A DNA stretch of 64,000 nucleotides from the NCBI RefSeq assembly GCF_042100115.1, contig NC_091278.1:1054001-1118000 (forward strand). The letters run 5' to 3'. This document shows, one piece after another, positions 23,250-36,191 of this stretch. The first letter of the stretch is position 1; the number at the start of each line of letters is the position of its first letter. The translations under genes and the position numbers were made by a program. Under the pieces are notes generated by a model. That model did no database searches. It was not told the DNA's origin and saw only the letters and a list, made by a program, of their open reading frames with translations. The DNA is from Alternaria dauci (Eukaryota; Ascomycota; Dothideomycetes; Pleosporales; Pleosporaceae).

Positions 23250-25559
23250 TCACCAGCCGTTAGCCCCAAGATCGAATGATGAGGTAAACATACTGCCATC
23301 TTCAAAAGCAATGACACGATCCATATCTATAAAATCCTGATCGAGCATTGGAATGGTGTTGAAGTCCGGGCTTAGCAAAGGAAGGCCCAACTCGTCCAAT
23401 GGTAGGGGCACGTCAACATTCGGCCAAGTGCGAAGCGATTGCGACGGCTCACTGACACCACGACGGTGATCGATATCGTTCGTATAATTCATGATGTCGA
23501 GCTGGAAATTTTCGTCCGTTGCGCACAGCTCATGTAGTCCACTGAGCCGACGATGGTACTGGTTGAATAAGTTGTCTTCGCAATGTAGCCGCCCAGAAGA
23601 GGCAATCCATCGCCTGGACATCTCTTCGAGACTGTGCAGGATGGACCAGAACTCGGGTGCCAGATTCTTCTCACGTGTGTATCGCCAATGAGCCAAGAGT
23701 ACCCGGGCAGCAATAAACACGCAAAAAGCAAATTGACACCCAACCGGTGCCGTAGGCGACGATTTCGCGAGGTATTTCTCTGTGATAGTTGCAATCTCGA
23801 TACCAGCAGTGTAGCAAGCCTCAGCACTGCAGGTACTTGGCAATCGGTTTCGAAATCCCCAGTGCGAGGGCGGATAAGCGATGAGCTGATGAAGTAGTAC
23901 CATCGAAGCATTATGTGTGACATGAGCTGTAGTTAGATTCGGGTCCTAAATCAGGTTAAGTGACGTCTAAAATGCATCGATTGCTCAGTGACTTACCATC
24001 ATAGGAACCTGTCGCGTCAGATTAGGATTAGCTTTCCATTTCTGAGGTAGCAGCATTTTCCAGTGCACCAGGCGAAGATCGAGCTCTTTGAATCGAGTGA
24101 GCCAAGAGCTGATTTCACCTCGGCTTCGAACATCGACTTTTTGCTGGAGAAAGTAGCTCACTACGCGGCTCATAGATTCGGTCGCTTCGATGTTGTACGC
24201 AAAAGCACCGACCGTGGACATATCTGCCGCGCCATTTTGATTGCTGTCCATTGATGGCGCCCTTCTCATTCCGTCATGCCTCGCACCCTCGGTGGCGGAT
24301 GGTTCATTGGTCAGCGATATAGGCCGTGAGATGAGGCTGATTGGATTGCCGATGCGACCTTTTGACTTGTCCCAAATGCCGAAGTAAGGTGTCAAGACGG
24401 GAGTTTGCTTGCGCCACAGGTGACCATCACAGGGCAGTCTCCGGCACACATCATCGGAAGTCAGACTCGTACTCCAGCTCATGGTGACCGAGCAGAAACG
24501 ATCGAGGAGGAAGACATTCCAAAAAACTCTCCGTCGTTCTTCCACTTCCGCCCAATCATCAGTATGTTGTACACACGCGTATGGTTGGCAAAAGGGGCGA
24601 AGTTCACTATCCTCCTGCTCGTGCGCCAAGCCCATGTATTCAACAGTCCGCGTCATTGAACCGATGATAGCCCATGCTTTCGATGCTTGTCCATTCCCGA
24701 TATCATCGAATGCCAGGATAGTCAGCGCCTGGAGGCTTTCGAGCGACAAGGTCTCCATGGCTGTACAAACAATCCAATTGCGGGCTTGTTTGTTGTAGCC
24801 ACCTTGTGAGCCAGGCAGGAATTTGGAAGCGGCTAGAATCATAGCTTGAACCACGACCAGGAGCTGTGTACTCTGCGGTTCGATACTGAAGCGTTGGAGG
24901 AACCTTGCCTGATGAATCATGGGAATCCAAGGATGAACATTGGAAAAGTAGGCTGCAACGACAGCTTCAAGCTTTTCAGCCTGAGGTAATGGAGGCATCT
25001 CGTCTGGATTCAGCGTATTGGGAACGATGTCATAATCGTCTGCTACACGCCTGCGCTTATTACTTTCCTCGTTCGTCGCCAGTTTGGCAGAGTTTCCATC
25101 CCATACGCCACTAGTCAGTTTTGGTAGTTCTTTGGCTAAGAGAGCCAGGATGCTGTAAGCTGCTGACTCGTTTGGACTCTCATGTAGATGTCCAGTGCCA
25201 TGTGCTGTGCCGTGGTTACATTGTTCTATACGGAATTCCTGCGCGTTGAAACGCTGTTCTAAATCGTCGAGCCTTCTATGCAGATTGTCAACAGCTCCTG
25301 ACTTCAAGCCAGGCTTGGCACGTCTCGATTCGTATTCGCACCTTTCCCCTGTTGGTTGTTAGAGGATAAGACAAGGTTGCATGATCAAGGAAGAGTCACC
25401 CGTCTTCCTGCAGTGTGAGCAACTGGGCCTATCTCTCGAACAGCGCAGCTTCGCTTTTCGGCATGAGTTGCAAGCTAGGCCATATGATGTGCCAAGAGCT
25501 TGCATCACCTCACGGTCGGGCTGCTTGTGCGACCTGTCTCCGAGAATCTCATCTGACAT
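23250..25559 (-). CDS. Zn2Cys6 transcription factor with fungal-specific TF domain
   Basis: Three exons (25400-25559, 23997-25348, 23250-23945) with two 51-bp introns give 735 aa. The binuclear zinc cluster has its six cysteines at residues 30, 33, 40, 47, 50 and 57 (CX2CX6CX6CX2CX6C). Intron 1 lies inside it, just before the last Cys. A coiled-coil segment follows (VDNLHRRLDDLEQRF). The middle region is the fungal_trans domain: HPWIPMIHQARFL, then TMEYMGL-like and EEERRRVFWNVFLLDRF blocks. Intron 2 removal joins QVPMM to DPNLTTAHVTHNASMVLLHQ, a conserved stretch of this family. It lies tail-to-head beside GH88 and is the likely regulator of the neighbouring uronate genes, though target genes are not shown by sequence. 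Confidence 0.93.
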
Positions 25560-25842
25560 GGCGATAGCTCTACTCACATCTAGGGCTAGCTATACACTTA
25601 TGTAGGTGATTCATCCGAACACCGGTCGAGATGCCCCGAATGACCGAGAGGGGAGCCAGGTTCTCCGCATCGGCGCAACCCTAATTATATGTTGTCTAGC
25701 GTCTCCAGATATGCAATGGCACTAATGTTTAGCCGGGGTTCTCCACCCTTTGCCGTGATCCCTGTCCTGTAATCTAGGGTCATCATAATCTAGACATGGC
25801 GATGCACATTTGTCTGTTGGCACTAGCTAACGATCAACTCGC

Positions 25843-27522
25843 TTATACCAGGCCCGTCCGTAACAACCTATTCCCAAATTCCACAAGATAGTAGTCTCCA
25901 TACACTAATCCATGGTTGGCGTATCGCTTGCGCGCATTCGCATTGTTGTTTGCAGTTCCGAACTTCAACATCCCATCGTAACGTCGTCCTGGCAATGTCT
26001 CCTCCGCACGAATCTGGTGATATGAACCAGTGACAAGCCGAGCCTTCTCTGGTGCCAGCGCGAAGCTGATTGTATCTTGAACTATGCGCAACGCGATGGT
26101 TCGGAACCTCAAAGACAACCGAGTCTGTCCGATACCCGCCAATGCCTGCGATAGCAACAGCATTCCATTCGCGGCGATAGTGCCTGCAGAAGAGTCGCGC
26201 AACGGCTCATTTTCGTTCTCGATCGGTGCATCAAAGTCCCAAAGAGGCACGTAGCGCGCAGAAGATACGCAGCCAGGCGAGGTCTCCAAACGATACACAA
26301 AATATTCTGCGAGTCCACAAGCTGCCTGGAGAAATTCATGATCTCTTGTCCACATGTACGTCTCTGCGAATCCGAGTATACCCCATGCCTGGCCACGACT
26401 CCATGTCGAATCGTGTTCGTATCCTTGTGCGGTCATCCGTTGCTTCAGTTCCCCTGTTTTCGGATCAATGTTTGCGACGTGGCAAGTCGAATACCATTGG
26501 CCTCTGTAGGCGTCGTTGGATCCAGATAGCATTGGTTCAGGTCGCAGATGGCTGCGCAGCAGTGTGTTAGCGTGGTTGGTAGCAATGTTGGCAAGTGTGG
26601 AACTCCGCGCATGGTGTGCTGCATAGTACAACAGCTCAAGATTACACATGCTGTCAATGATAACGATCATATTGTCATCTTGATCGATGATCTCTATGTC
26701 CTTCTTTTTCAACAAGTCCCAGCTTCTGATGGCACGAGCGGTGGGTACGTATCGCGTCGCCAGACTGTGCGCAGCTTTGATGATGGAATTCAGACTTTGC
26801 TGGTTTCCGAACAACTCCCAGTCAGCGCGGAGTGCTGGCATGACAATGAAACCAATATCGTGTGTGTCGGTTCGCTGGTCCATACCTCGAATTGGCTCAG
26901 CCCAGGTTCGACATAAGACCGTCAGTTGACTTCGGAGGTGTTCCAGATCAATCGCACTAGAGAGATGCATATGCTGAGGATGTTTGATAAGTCTCTCTAA
27001 CATGCTATACATGGTCCCTGGGAAGAAGCCGCAGGTCCAAAAGTCGGCTTCTCGTAAGCTGTAGCTACCGTCGTGGTCGCCGTCCTGTGGGACGATCTCC
27101 GGAAATGCGAGAGGAAGGGAGGATATAGCAGCCTGCGCGGTTCGAAGGACTTTGGCCATGATGTTCTCAGTGAACAGCTCTGGTACGAGATCGGCTATCG
27201 GAATGCTTGAGGAAAAGTGATCGGTTGTACAATCCAGCTTCCCACTCTCTGATGGCGGTGCGCTGCTGCTGGGTGTCGCCGTGTCATGCTCGGATAAATT
27301 CTCCTCAACGCTACTTTCCGAGGACTGTACGCTCGCTCCTGAATCAGGTTTGTTTGCAAGAGCGAAGCTGAGCTTTTTGGAAAGTTCGCCATCTGTTTGG
27401 TCTTGTATGGTTTCGAATATCGAGAGGTCGTCTTCTGGCATCACGTCTTGCGCTGATGGCAAACACGGCCCCTGTAATACACAGCTTCGTGTGTCGACAA
27501 GTCTGTTCGCGAGCGGATCCAT
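25843..27522 (-). CDS. GH88 unsaturated glucuronyl hydrolase
   Basis: A single exon of 559 aa. Residues 1-110 are Ser/Asp-rich and look disordered; no signal peptide is present, so the enzyme is probably cytosolic. The (alpha/alpha)6 barrel follows with family blocks: FWTCGFFPGTMY (161-172), THDIGF with the presumed catalytic Asp222, IIDSMCNLELLYYA with Asp290, and HDSTWSRGQAWGILG (370-384). These correspond to the two essential aspartates and the aromatic/His block known in bacterial UGL. The enzyme hydrates the 4,5-double bond of unsaturated uronic acids left by polysaccharide lyases, releasing a keto-acid. It is divergent from an MFS transporter and next to a DUF2264 gene. The long N-terminal extension is unusual for the family. 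Confidence 0.93.
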   Translation of the reverse strand: MDPLANRLVDTRSCVLQGPCLPSAQDVMPEDDLSIFETIQDQTDGELSKKLSFALANKPDSGASVQSSESSVEENLSEHDTATPSSSAPPSESGKLDCTTDHFSSSIPIADLVPELFTENIMAKVLRTAQAAISSLPLAFPEIVPQDGDHDGSYSLREADFWTCGFFPGTMYSMLERLIKHPQHMHLSSAIDLEHLRSQLTVLCRTWAEPIRGMDQRTDTHDIGFIVMPALRADWELFGNQQSLNSIIKAAHSLATRYVPTARAIRSWDLLKKKDIEIIDQDDNMIVIIDSMCNLELLYYAAHHARSSTLANIATNHANTLLRSHLRPEPMLSGSNDAYRGQWYSTCHVANIDPKTGELKQRMTAQGYEHDSTWSRGQAWGILGFAETYMWTRDHEFLQAACGLAEYFVYRLETSPGCVSSARYVPLWDFDAPIENENEPLRDSSAGTIAANGMLLLSQALAGIGQTRLSLRFRTIALRIVQDTISFALAPEKARLVTGSYHQIRAEETLPGRRYDGMLKFGTANNNANARKRYANHGLVYGDYYLVEFGNRLLRTGLV

Positions 27523-28162
27523 TGGACCAGTTTAACGTCGCGTAATTCTTTTGTTGATGGGAGTCTGGTAATATCGAGAGTGGTAAATCCTCGCAAGGTT
27601 GCAATAGAGCTGGCTTCTGCAACACGTGGTCGCTTGTGGCTTGAGAGAGTCGATTGGGAGCCAGAACCATCGCCCATGGAAGGGATGCCACTGCTATGTA
27701 CATAGCCATGGCGAGATCGAGGCAACGTAAGTCCGGAGTGCGGGAACGGGAAATGCCAATGTTCCGAAAGACATGTGTCTGGTGTGAGAAGGAACGGTTG
27801 AGGTGTTCGCGATAGCCCGAAGCCCGCTGCCAAGGATCCGAAATGACGCTAACGAGAGCCCCACCGGGCCGCGATTGGGTTTCCAACAAACGCGTTCTGC
27901 ACTCCGTGACTCCTTACCCCATGGAACAGCGCCACTACTCGCGGGGTATGCAGCAGCAAGGAATTCTGGCCGACACGACTGGCAAAGGATAGCAATCCAG
28001 GATGGCGAGTCCTTGGTCTTCGCGCAATGTTTGCGACAGGGCTTATGATACTTAAACCGGGTAAAGAATATCTTTTCCTGAGAGCCGTCCAACGAAGCAG
28101 CATTTCTGGCGCTCGCATCATACCGCCGCACCTGGATTCTTCCTTGACAGTCGTACACGACA
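27523..28162. promoter_or_regulatory. divergent promoter region, GH88 and MFS transporter
   Basis: This 640-bp region separates the divergent starts of the hydrolase and transporter genes. Shared control is likely but no operator repeat was identified. Overlapping minus-strand frames here (for example 27694-28158) have no motif. Confidence 0.5.
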
Positions 28163-29954
<1,792 letters not shown>

Positions 29955-30213
29955 GGCCATGGCGATACTACCATCTACAAGGGTGTGGGTACTTTATACG
30001 TTGAATGATTATCTTCGTCTTGACGTTGGACACTCGCGTGATACTTTTGTAACAGATTGTCGATCTCGGGCTATCTTCGCGACATGTCTGTCCGAAGCGA
30101 GGAGCTGCTAGATGATAAAGCACCTCAACGCCTTCCAATAGAAAATATTCAAGACCGTATCCTTATGACCATTTCAGCTCTTCCCCGTGGCCCTGTACAG
30201 TCATTGCGACAAT

Positions 30214-32430
30214 ATGCCGCCCCTTCCTGGCTTCTCCGATAATCAATTTCGCACGCGCGACGACTTTATACGTGCAGCTTTTGCACTCATCAACCCCTTG
30301 GACCAATACCGATCACCCAGGCACGCACGAATAAAAATCGCAACATGCACAGGTGCAGGCTTCAGCGAGACGGCAGCTCAACTTGAGGGCTTCGCGCGGC
30401 CGCTTTGGGTTGTCGCGAGCTTACTCCAACTCAAACAACAAGGCAACGAGTCCACAGGCGCTAATTTGAACGGCGAACTTGAATCATGGGTGACTGGCAT
30501 TCGAGCTGGAACTGATCCGGAGAGCTCGGAATACTGGGGCGATCTGTCCGACTTTGACCAGCGCATGGTGGAGATGGAGTCCATCGCTTTTGCACTGCTT
30601 GTAAACCCTACCGCATTCTCTTTCGACAGCGAACCGACTACGCAAGCCAATCTCATTGCCTGGCTTCGGCAGATCAACGAACATAGGATGCCTGAAACAA
30701 ATTGGTTGTGGTTCCGGGTATTGGTGAATCTCGCACTGGTCAAGACGCTTCATGTACCTCTGGACCAAGTGAAAGCGTACATTGACAAAAGCTTGGAAAT
30801 ACTAGACAAGTTCGACATCGGCGAAGGGTGGTCGTCAGATGGTCTCTGGTGCGAACAAAGAAAACAAGCCGATTACTACAGCGGGAGCTTTGCGATCCAG
30901 TTTGCGCAACTTCTCTTCATTCGTTTTGCCCGAGAATACGATCCCGCTCGTACTTCCAAGTACATAAAATCAGCGCGCGAATTTGGGAAAGAGTATTGGA
31001 GGTATTTCGATCCCCAAGGCGCAGCTATTCCGTTCGGACGAAGTCTGACGTATCGGTTCGCATTCGCCGCCTTCTGGGCAGCTGTCACATTCGCAGGCCT
31101 TGACTTGCCTGCTCCAGTGAAGGAGTTGGGGTCGGTAAAGGGCTTGTTGCTCAGGCACCTGCGGTGGTGGGCGAAACAACCGCACATTTTCAACACTGAT
31201 GGGACGCCAAATATTGGGTTCGCGTACCCGAACATGTACCTTGCAGAGGATTACAACTCGCCCCAGTCAGTGTATTGGTGTCTCAAAAGCTTCTTGGTTC
31301 TCGACCTGGACAATACAAGTGTGTTCTGGCAGGCAGAGGAACTTGGCCATCCAAGAGTTGCGAGCGATCCTAGGCGGCTCGACAAGGAAATTGCAGATAT
31401 CCGAGTTCTCTGGCCTCCGCGCCAGATACTCTGCAACACTCGAGAGCACACTTTTATGCTCTCTTCGGAGCAGTCGACGAGCAAAAGGTTCAAGGCTCGC
31501 GAAGCAAAGTATGGTAAGCTTGCCTACTCTTCTGCTTTTGGCTTCAGCGTACCATGTGGTCCGTCACTGCAGCAGATAGCGCCCGATTCTACATTGCTGG
31601 TTTCACTTGGGCAAGAGGAAGATGACTGGAAGGTGCGGTGGAGCCCTTACGATGCCGTAAGTGGAGAGTTGCACACGGAAGAGTGCGGTGAGACAGTCCC
31701 GTTTCTGATGAGTCGCTGGAAGCCGTGGATAAGGCACAATGTGGTCATTGAAACCCTCCTAGTGCCACCCATGCGAAGATGGCCTGGGTGGAGTATAAGG
31801 GTGCACCACGTGAAGTGGACGACGCTTTCACCGGCGAAGGAGACGCTGCAGATCGTGGATGGTGGTTTTGCAGCAAGTGCGCAGGCGGCAGGGGACGTCT
31901 CTATCTTTGAACAGCCGTGTAAATCCTTTCCTGCTGAAGCGGAGCGTAAAGAAAGAATGCTCGGGTGGTGGAAGAGCCAAGACAGCGTTCTGATACAGTC
32001 AGAGTCTGGCGCGAGCGGTGTTGTCGATTTGACGGTCTCCAGCCTGCGCGACAGATCAGCGAACGTGCGCGTTGCGAGCAAGGCAACGGTGATTCATGCG
32101 GACCCTAATACGTAAGTCGTGATTCTCTTCCAGCTGAACCATGTGTAACATGGGGTCTCTGTGCAGCTCATGCATAGAGAGGTATTGTGATAGCTAACGC
32201 CAGACCTGCACAGGAATCTTATCGCGCAACGCACTCTGATACCAGTCGCGCAACACGAGGCGAGCGTAGAGGGAGAAGGCGTTCAGTTTGCTTTTATCAC
32301 GGGCGTGTTTGCTGTTGACGCGTCGGCGAATGTAAGCGTGCAAGACGTGTGGCGGATGTGGCAAAATCGGCCTTCTGATGCGGTGCTCAGATCGTGCGAA
32401 CTAAAGTTCAAAGACTATACAGGACTGTGA
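30214..32430 (+). CDS. DUF2264 domain protein
   Basis: Two exons (30214-32111 and 32214-32430) with a 102-bp intron (GCTAAC branch) give 704 aa. The N-terminal 370 residues form the DUF2264 domain, with [16 protein letters not shown] start, [63 protein letters not shown] and [19 protein letters not shown], which suggests an alpha/alpha barrel. The C-terminal half is beta-rich. No signal peptide is seen. No reaction is established for DUF2264 to my knowledge; bacterial homologues often sit with polysaccharide utilisation genes. Position beside GH88 and an MFS transporter supports a role in oligosaccharide breakdown. The ATG at 30214 is chosen because an upstream in-frame start is not ATG. Confidence 0.92.
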
Positions 32431-32516
32431 TGGTACCCAAAAACCATTGCGATACAATAGACCTCCACCAGGGGAGGGGGACTGAAAAGTGGCTTTGCAC
32501 ACTCGTGGCGTAGTAG
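32428..32516 (+). repeat. dispersed repeat, copy C of module 2
   Basis: It starts exactly at the DUF2264 stop codon. It reads ACCATTGCGATACAATAGACCT, broken here as ACCATTGCGATA then CAATAGACCT, against GCGATACAGTAGGCCT in copies A and B. The differences are G-to-A changes. The tail CTGAAAAGTGGCTTTGCACAC aligns with that of copy A. Confidence 0.45.
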
Positions 32517-32971
32517 ATGACATCATCTTCATCACGTGGGCGTATCCCAGGAGTTGTCCGATGGCCGACCAGATAGAACTTACATGGGAAGACGTGGCAG
32601 CAGAAAACTTGATACCTGAGTCAATAAACTCCAACTTCATCCAAGTTCAGTCGGATCGCCAACATAACGTTATGTTCAGAGTGGGGTGGGTGGGTCCAAG
32701 GGCCAGAATTAGGCTGCTTCGCTGCCCCACATCACTAATCATGCCCAAAACTCCACGATTGCTAGAACACCAACACATGACGCGACGACACCACCACCGT
32801 ATCGGATATTTTCGTCCGAGGTCAGCCGTTATGTTGTCACTTGAAACAGACGTACTAATGACCATTCAATGCATAAAGGACGGCGGGTGAGCCTTGACAT
32901 GTTGCTTGTCGCAACATCATTTCCAAGAAGGCCAGAGAGTCCGGATTCGCATTGTAGTTCCAGTCAGAATC
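32517..32971. other. intergenic, no feature
   Basis: Short frames only, for example 32489-32890 on the plus strand, without motif. It contains the leader of the NmrA-like pseudogene. Confidence 0.35.
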
Positions 32972-34188
32972 ATGTCGAAGCGAGTTGCCATTTCTGGTGG
33001 CTCTGGCAGTGAGTCTACAGAAATATCTGTTTATATGGGCGTGGCTAATTGGAGGAGATGTGGCCCAAGAGGTGATTGATGCGATCGTGTCTCGGGACAG
33101 ATACAAGGTCGTGGTTCTGAGCCGCAGAGTAGGTGAAGCTTATCTCTCTGGTCATTAATGTACTGAAAGAGGCAGGATGCCCCAGCAGGTGCGACAGAGC
33201 GCGTTGAGTGGAGAAAGGTCGATTATCACAATCATGCCTCGCTGATAGCAGCCCTTGATGGGATCGATACGTTGCTTTCTTTCGTCGCAACCACCGACAT
33301 GGATGCGGCCTTTGAGTTCCAGAAGCTGCTGATTCAGGCCGCCATCGAAGCAGGCGTGCGACGATTTGCCCCATCAGAGTGGTCGTCGTAAGTTTTGCTT
33401 TGCGTTGACCCAAAGTCACACAATCCTTGTATACTGACAGAACAACTCAAAGGAGGTCAGACAGTGGGGTTGCCCATTACGCATACAAAGATACGACGCG
33501 CAAGTACCTCGAAGACGTCAACAAGGAGAAACATGTATGCAACCAACACCAGAATTCACGCCGCCTCCCAAGCTGACGATATAGCAAATCGAATACTGTC
33601 TCTTCCAACCAGGCTTCTTCACCGAATACTTTGCGGCGCCACACAGAACGGCGAAACATTTCCACACTTTCAAAATGTTTGCTGACTTCGAGTACCGCCG
33701 GGCTATCATACTGGAGGGATCGGAAGACGCTCCCCTTACACTTACAACGGTCGAGGATATGGCCAAGGTCGTGGCTCTTGCGCTGGAATACACTGGCAAA
33801 TGGCCGACGGTTGGGGGCTTTCAGGGGACCCAGACAACATTGTCGGCATTCTTGAGCCTTGCCGAAAGCATTCGAGGTATATGACTACTAAGCTTGTTGT
33901 GTGTTACTTGGGTATGCTGAAACGATATTAGGCCCTTTTCAGATCGAGTGACTGCGCCTGGAAGACGTCGCCAAGGGGGAACTGAAGTCGTCGTGGTACC
34001 CAGTTATTGAACATGATTCCCTTCCAGAGGAGTACAAGGAGATGTTCTCGAAGAAGGTACTGGGGGAATATCTCAAGACAATTGCCAGGGGTGGTTGGTC
34101 TGTCGGCAATGAGTGGAATAAGTTACTGCCTGATTTCAAGTTTACCTCGGCAGAAGAGTATTTGAGGGGAGTCTGGAAGAGGAGTTGA
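32972..34188 (+). pseudogene. NmrA-like / isoflavone reductase-like gene with premature TGA
   Basis: Six exons can be joined with matching phases: 32972-33008, 33058-33128, 33176-33387, 33453-33534, 33585-33876, 33932-34188. The product has the NmrA-type NAD(P) fold: KRVAISGGSG, a split first loop, DTLLSFVATTDMDAAFEFQK, AGVRRFAPSEWSS, KDTTRKYLEDVN, QIEYCLFQPGFFTEYFA, and TTVEDMAKVVALALEY. In the last exon TGA at 33949-33951 interrupts GPFQIE and LRLEDVAKGELK. The frame stays open for another 78 codons to TGA 34188, with typical C-terminal sequence. No alternative acceptor avoids the stop. The stop is followed by CTG. It is probably a recent pseudogene or truncated allele; a sequencing error or stop readthrough are alternatives. 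Confidence 0.75.
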
Positions 34189-34960
34189 AAACAGAGACAA
34201 GGATTATTTCTTGATGCACGGCTCGGATACTCCAATAACAATTGTTCAATCAATCGTCACCTTACTAATCACCACTTATACAGGTTTGTAGAAGAGCTTC
34301 ATTGCATTACGTAACACAACTACGTAGGCTCACTAGGCTACACAGTCCTGAGAGCCATGATACCTACTGTGGTATCACGCGTAAGTACTGTGTGTAGAAC
34401 CAACCAATTGGGCCTTCTTCAAGGCTCTTCCCACTGATTAGACGTGCTTATCTAAACAGAATAATAACTGCTTATGTGATAAGGAGACCCACAAAGTAAG
34501 CCTTCTACTAGCCGCCCACATAGAACTCACACCTAAAACCACAGTGAGAGACTTCTAGTTTTCGCTCTATATGCAAATCCGTTTTGTCGACAATGAACGA
34601 CAAACAGGGTTAAGACTATTGTTTTCGTCAAGCAGGATCCAGTCATGACATTGCCAAGGTGGAAAACCGGAGAGTTAGTGGCTGCCTCGATCGTACCCAG
34701 AGAAACACTACACAAAGATCAACGATATCCATAGATGGACGAGAAGTACTACCATGGTAACGGCCGTAACTGAAGCACCAACCTTTAGCGGAGCCGCACG
34801 TGGTTGGATGTGATTACTGAACATGTCGGAATGGTGACCAGATTACTATACAGATTCAAGGTTGAGTAGTAATCGCATCTCCACCACACCTGGAATCGGG
34901 TATTTCTTATTGTGACACTTCCCATCACGTAGGAGACTGAGGCACATCGTATTCACCAAT
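34189..34960. other. intergenic, AT-rich, possible decayed element
   Basis: AT-rich with frequent TA steps and no long frame. A short near-palindrome (TACCTACTGTGGTATCACG) hints at a decayed element but no terminal repeat could be paired. The right end is the promoter of the next gene. Confidence 0.35.
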
Positions 34961-36058
34961 ATGTCTTCCTACGCAACCTCTACCATTTTCATCGTCGGCG
35001 GCACCGGCGCGCAAGGCATTCCCGTCGTCAGAGGCCTCTCCTCCAGATATCACTGCAAGATTCTCACCCGGAATGCTACTTCAGCCCGCGCCAAGGAGCT
35101 TGCCACTTTCCCCAACGTCTCTTTCATAGAAGGCACCTTCGCGGATGAGAGTGTTCTGCGCGCCGGATACTCGGGTTGCGATGGTGCCTTTATCAACATT
35201 GACGGCTTCAACAGCGGCGAGAAGACGGAAATGTACTGGGCTATGCGCGCGTACGAGCTTGCCCTAGAGTGTGGTATCAAGTTCTTTGTCTACGGAAACC
35301 TGGACTTTGTCTACAAGAAGTCAGGTTACGATCCCAAATTCCGCACTGGTCACTACGACGGCAAGGGACGTATTGGCGAGTGGATTCTGCAACAGACGCG
35401 CGACAACAAGGGTAAGATGGGAGCTGCGCTGTTCACTACAGGCCCTTATATCGAGATGTCTATTGCCAAGGCGACACCTATGACTCCGAGTGTCGAGGAT
35501 GGGATCGTGACGTGGCGTGTGCCTCTCGGAGATGGAGCCGTCGTGCATGTCGCGCTAGACGACTGCGCGGACTATGTGCGTTGGTTGTTCGATAACCCAG
35601 ACCGCGCAAACGGCATGGATCTCGAGGTGGCAGTCGATCATATCGGATACAAAGAGCTCGCTGCTGCATTCGAAAAGGTGACGGGCCATCCTGCACGCTA
35701 CATTGACACAACCCCAGAGGAGTATTGGAAATCGGGACCGCTCTCCGGTATTGGCCAGCTTGCAAGTGGCTACAATGTCGATCTCACGGACAAGGCGTCG
35801 ATGACTGTCCAGCAGAACTTTTCCGGATTCTGGAACATGTGGAAGCATTCTGGGGGAAACAAAGGTGTGATTCGTCGCGACTATGCATTGCTTGACGAGA
35901 TTCTACCGACCAGAATCAAAAGTGCGGAAGAATGGTTCAGGAGGGAGGATCAAAAGGGAAGGGAGAAGGGTCTAGGAGGATTGTGGGACCGTGTTCAGCC
36001 TAAGAACATCCGGCCGGTAATCAAGTTAGCAGAGGATAAAAGGCAAGGTAAGCTATAG
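34961..36058 (+). CDS. NmrA-like family NAD(P)-binding protein
   Basis: A single exon of 365 aa. The N-terminus has the Rossmann signature IFIVGGTGAQGIPVV (residues 9-23), with CKILTRNATSARAKEL as the NADP-binding second strand and VSFIEGTFADESVLRAGYSG after it. The core continues through GIKFFVYGNLDFV, GKGRIGEWILQQ and MGAALFTTGPYIEMS. The protein belongs to the atypical SDR/NmrA-like group, which includes redox sensors and reductases. A catalytic Tyr-Lys pair of classical SDRs is not evident. The C-terminal 60 residues (EEWFRREDQKGREKG) are basic and helical. Its neighbour upstream is a different, broken NmrA-like gene; the two are only distantly similar and are not a recent tandem copy. 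Confidence 0.9.
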   Translation: MSSYATSTIFIVGGTGAQGIPVVRGLSSRYHCKILTRNATSARAKELATFPNVSFIEGTFADESVLRAGYSGCDGAFINIDGFNSGEKTEMYWAMRAYELALECGIKFFVYGNLDFVYKKSGYDPKFRTGHYDGKGRIGEWILQQTRDNKGKMGAALFTTGPYIEMSIAKATPMTPSVEDGIVTWRVPLGDGAVVHVALDDCADYVRWLFDNPDRANGMDLEVAVDHIGYKELAAAFEKVTGHPARYIDTTPEEYWKSGPLSGIGQLASGYNVDLTDKASMTVQQNFSGFWNMWKHSGGNKGVIRRDYALLDEILPTRIKSAEEWFRREDQKGREKGLGGLWDRVQPKNIRPVIKLAEDKRQGKL

Positions 36059-36191
36059 TTTGGTGAAATAGTCTGTATAGCCCATAAACAGGACTAGGAC
36101 TAAAGGCGCGCATTTACCTGGAATTACTTTGTATTATGGTAGAAGTGTTACGCTTTCTGATAGCTAATACAGTGCTGTCTACTTAGAAACT

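Noticed and set aside
34189..34960. Solo LTR of a retrotransposon
   Set aside because: AT-rich with a short palindrome, but no TG...CA ends, target duplication or second copy could be paired.
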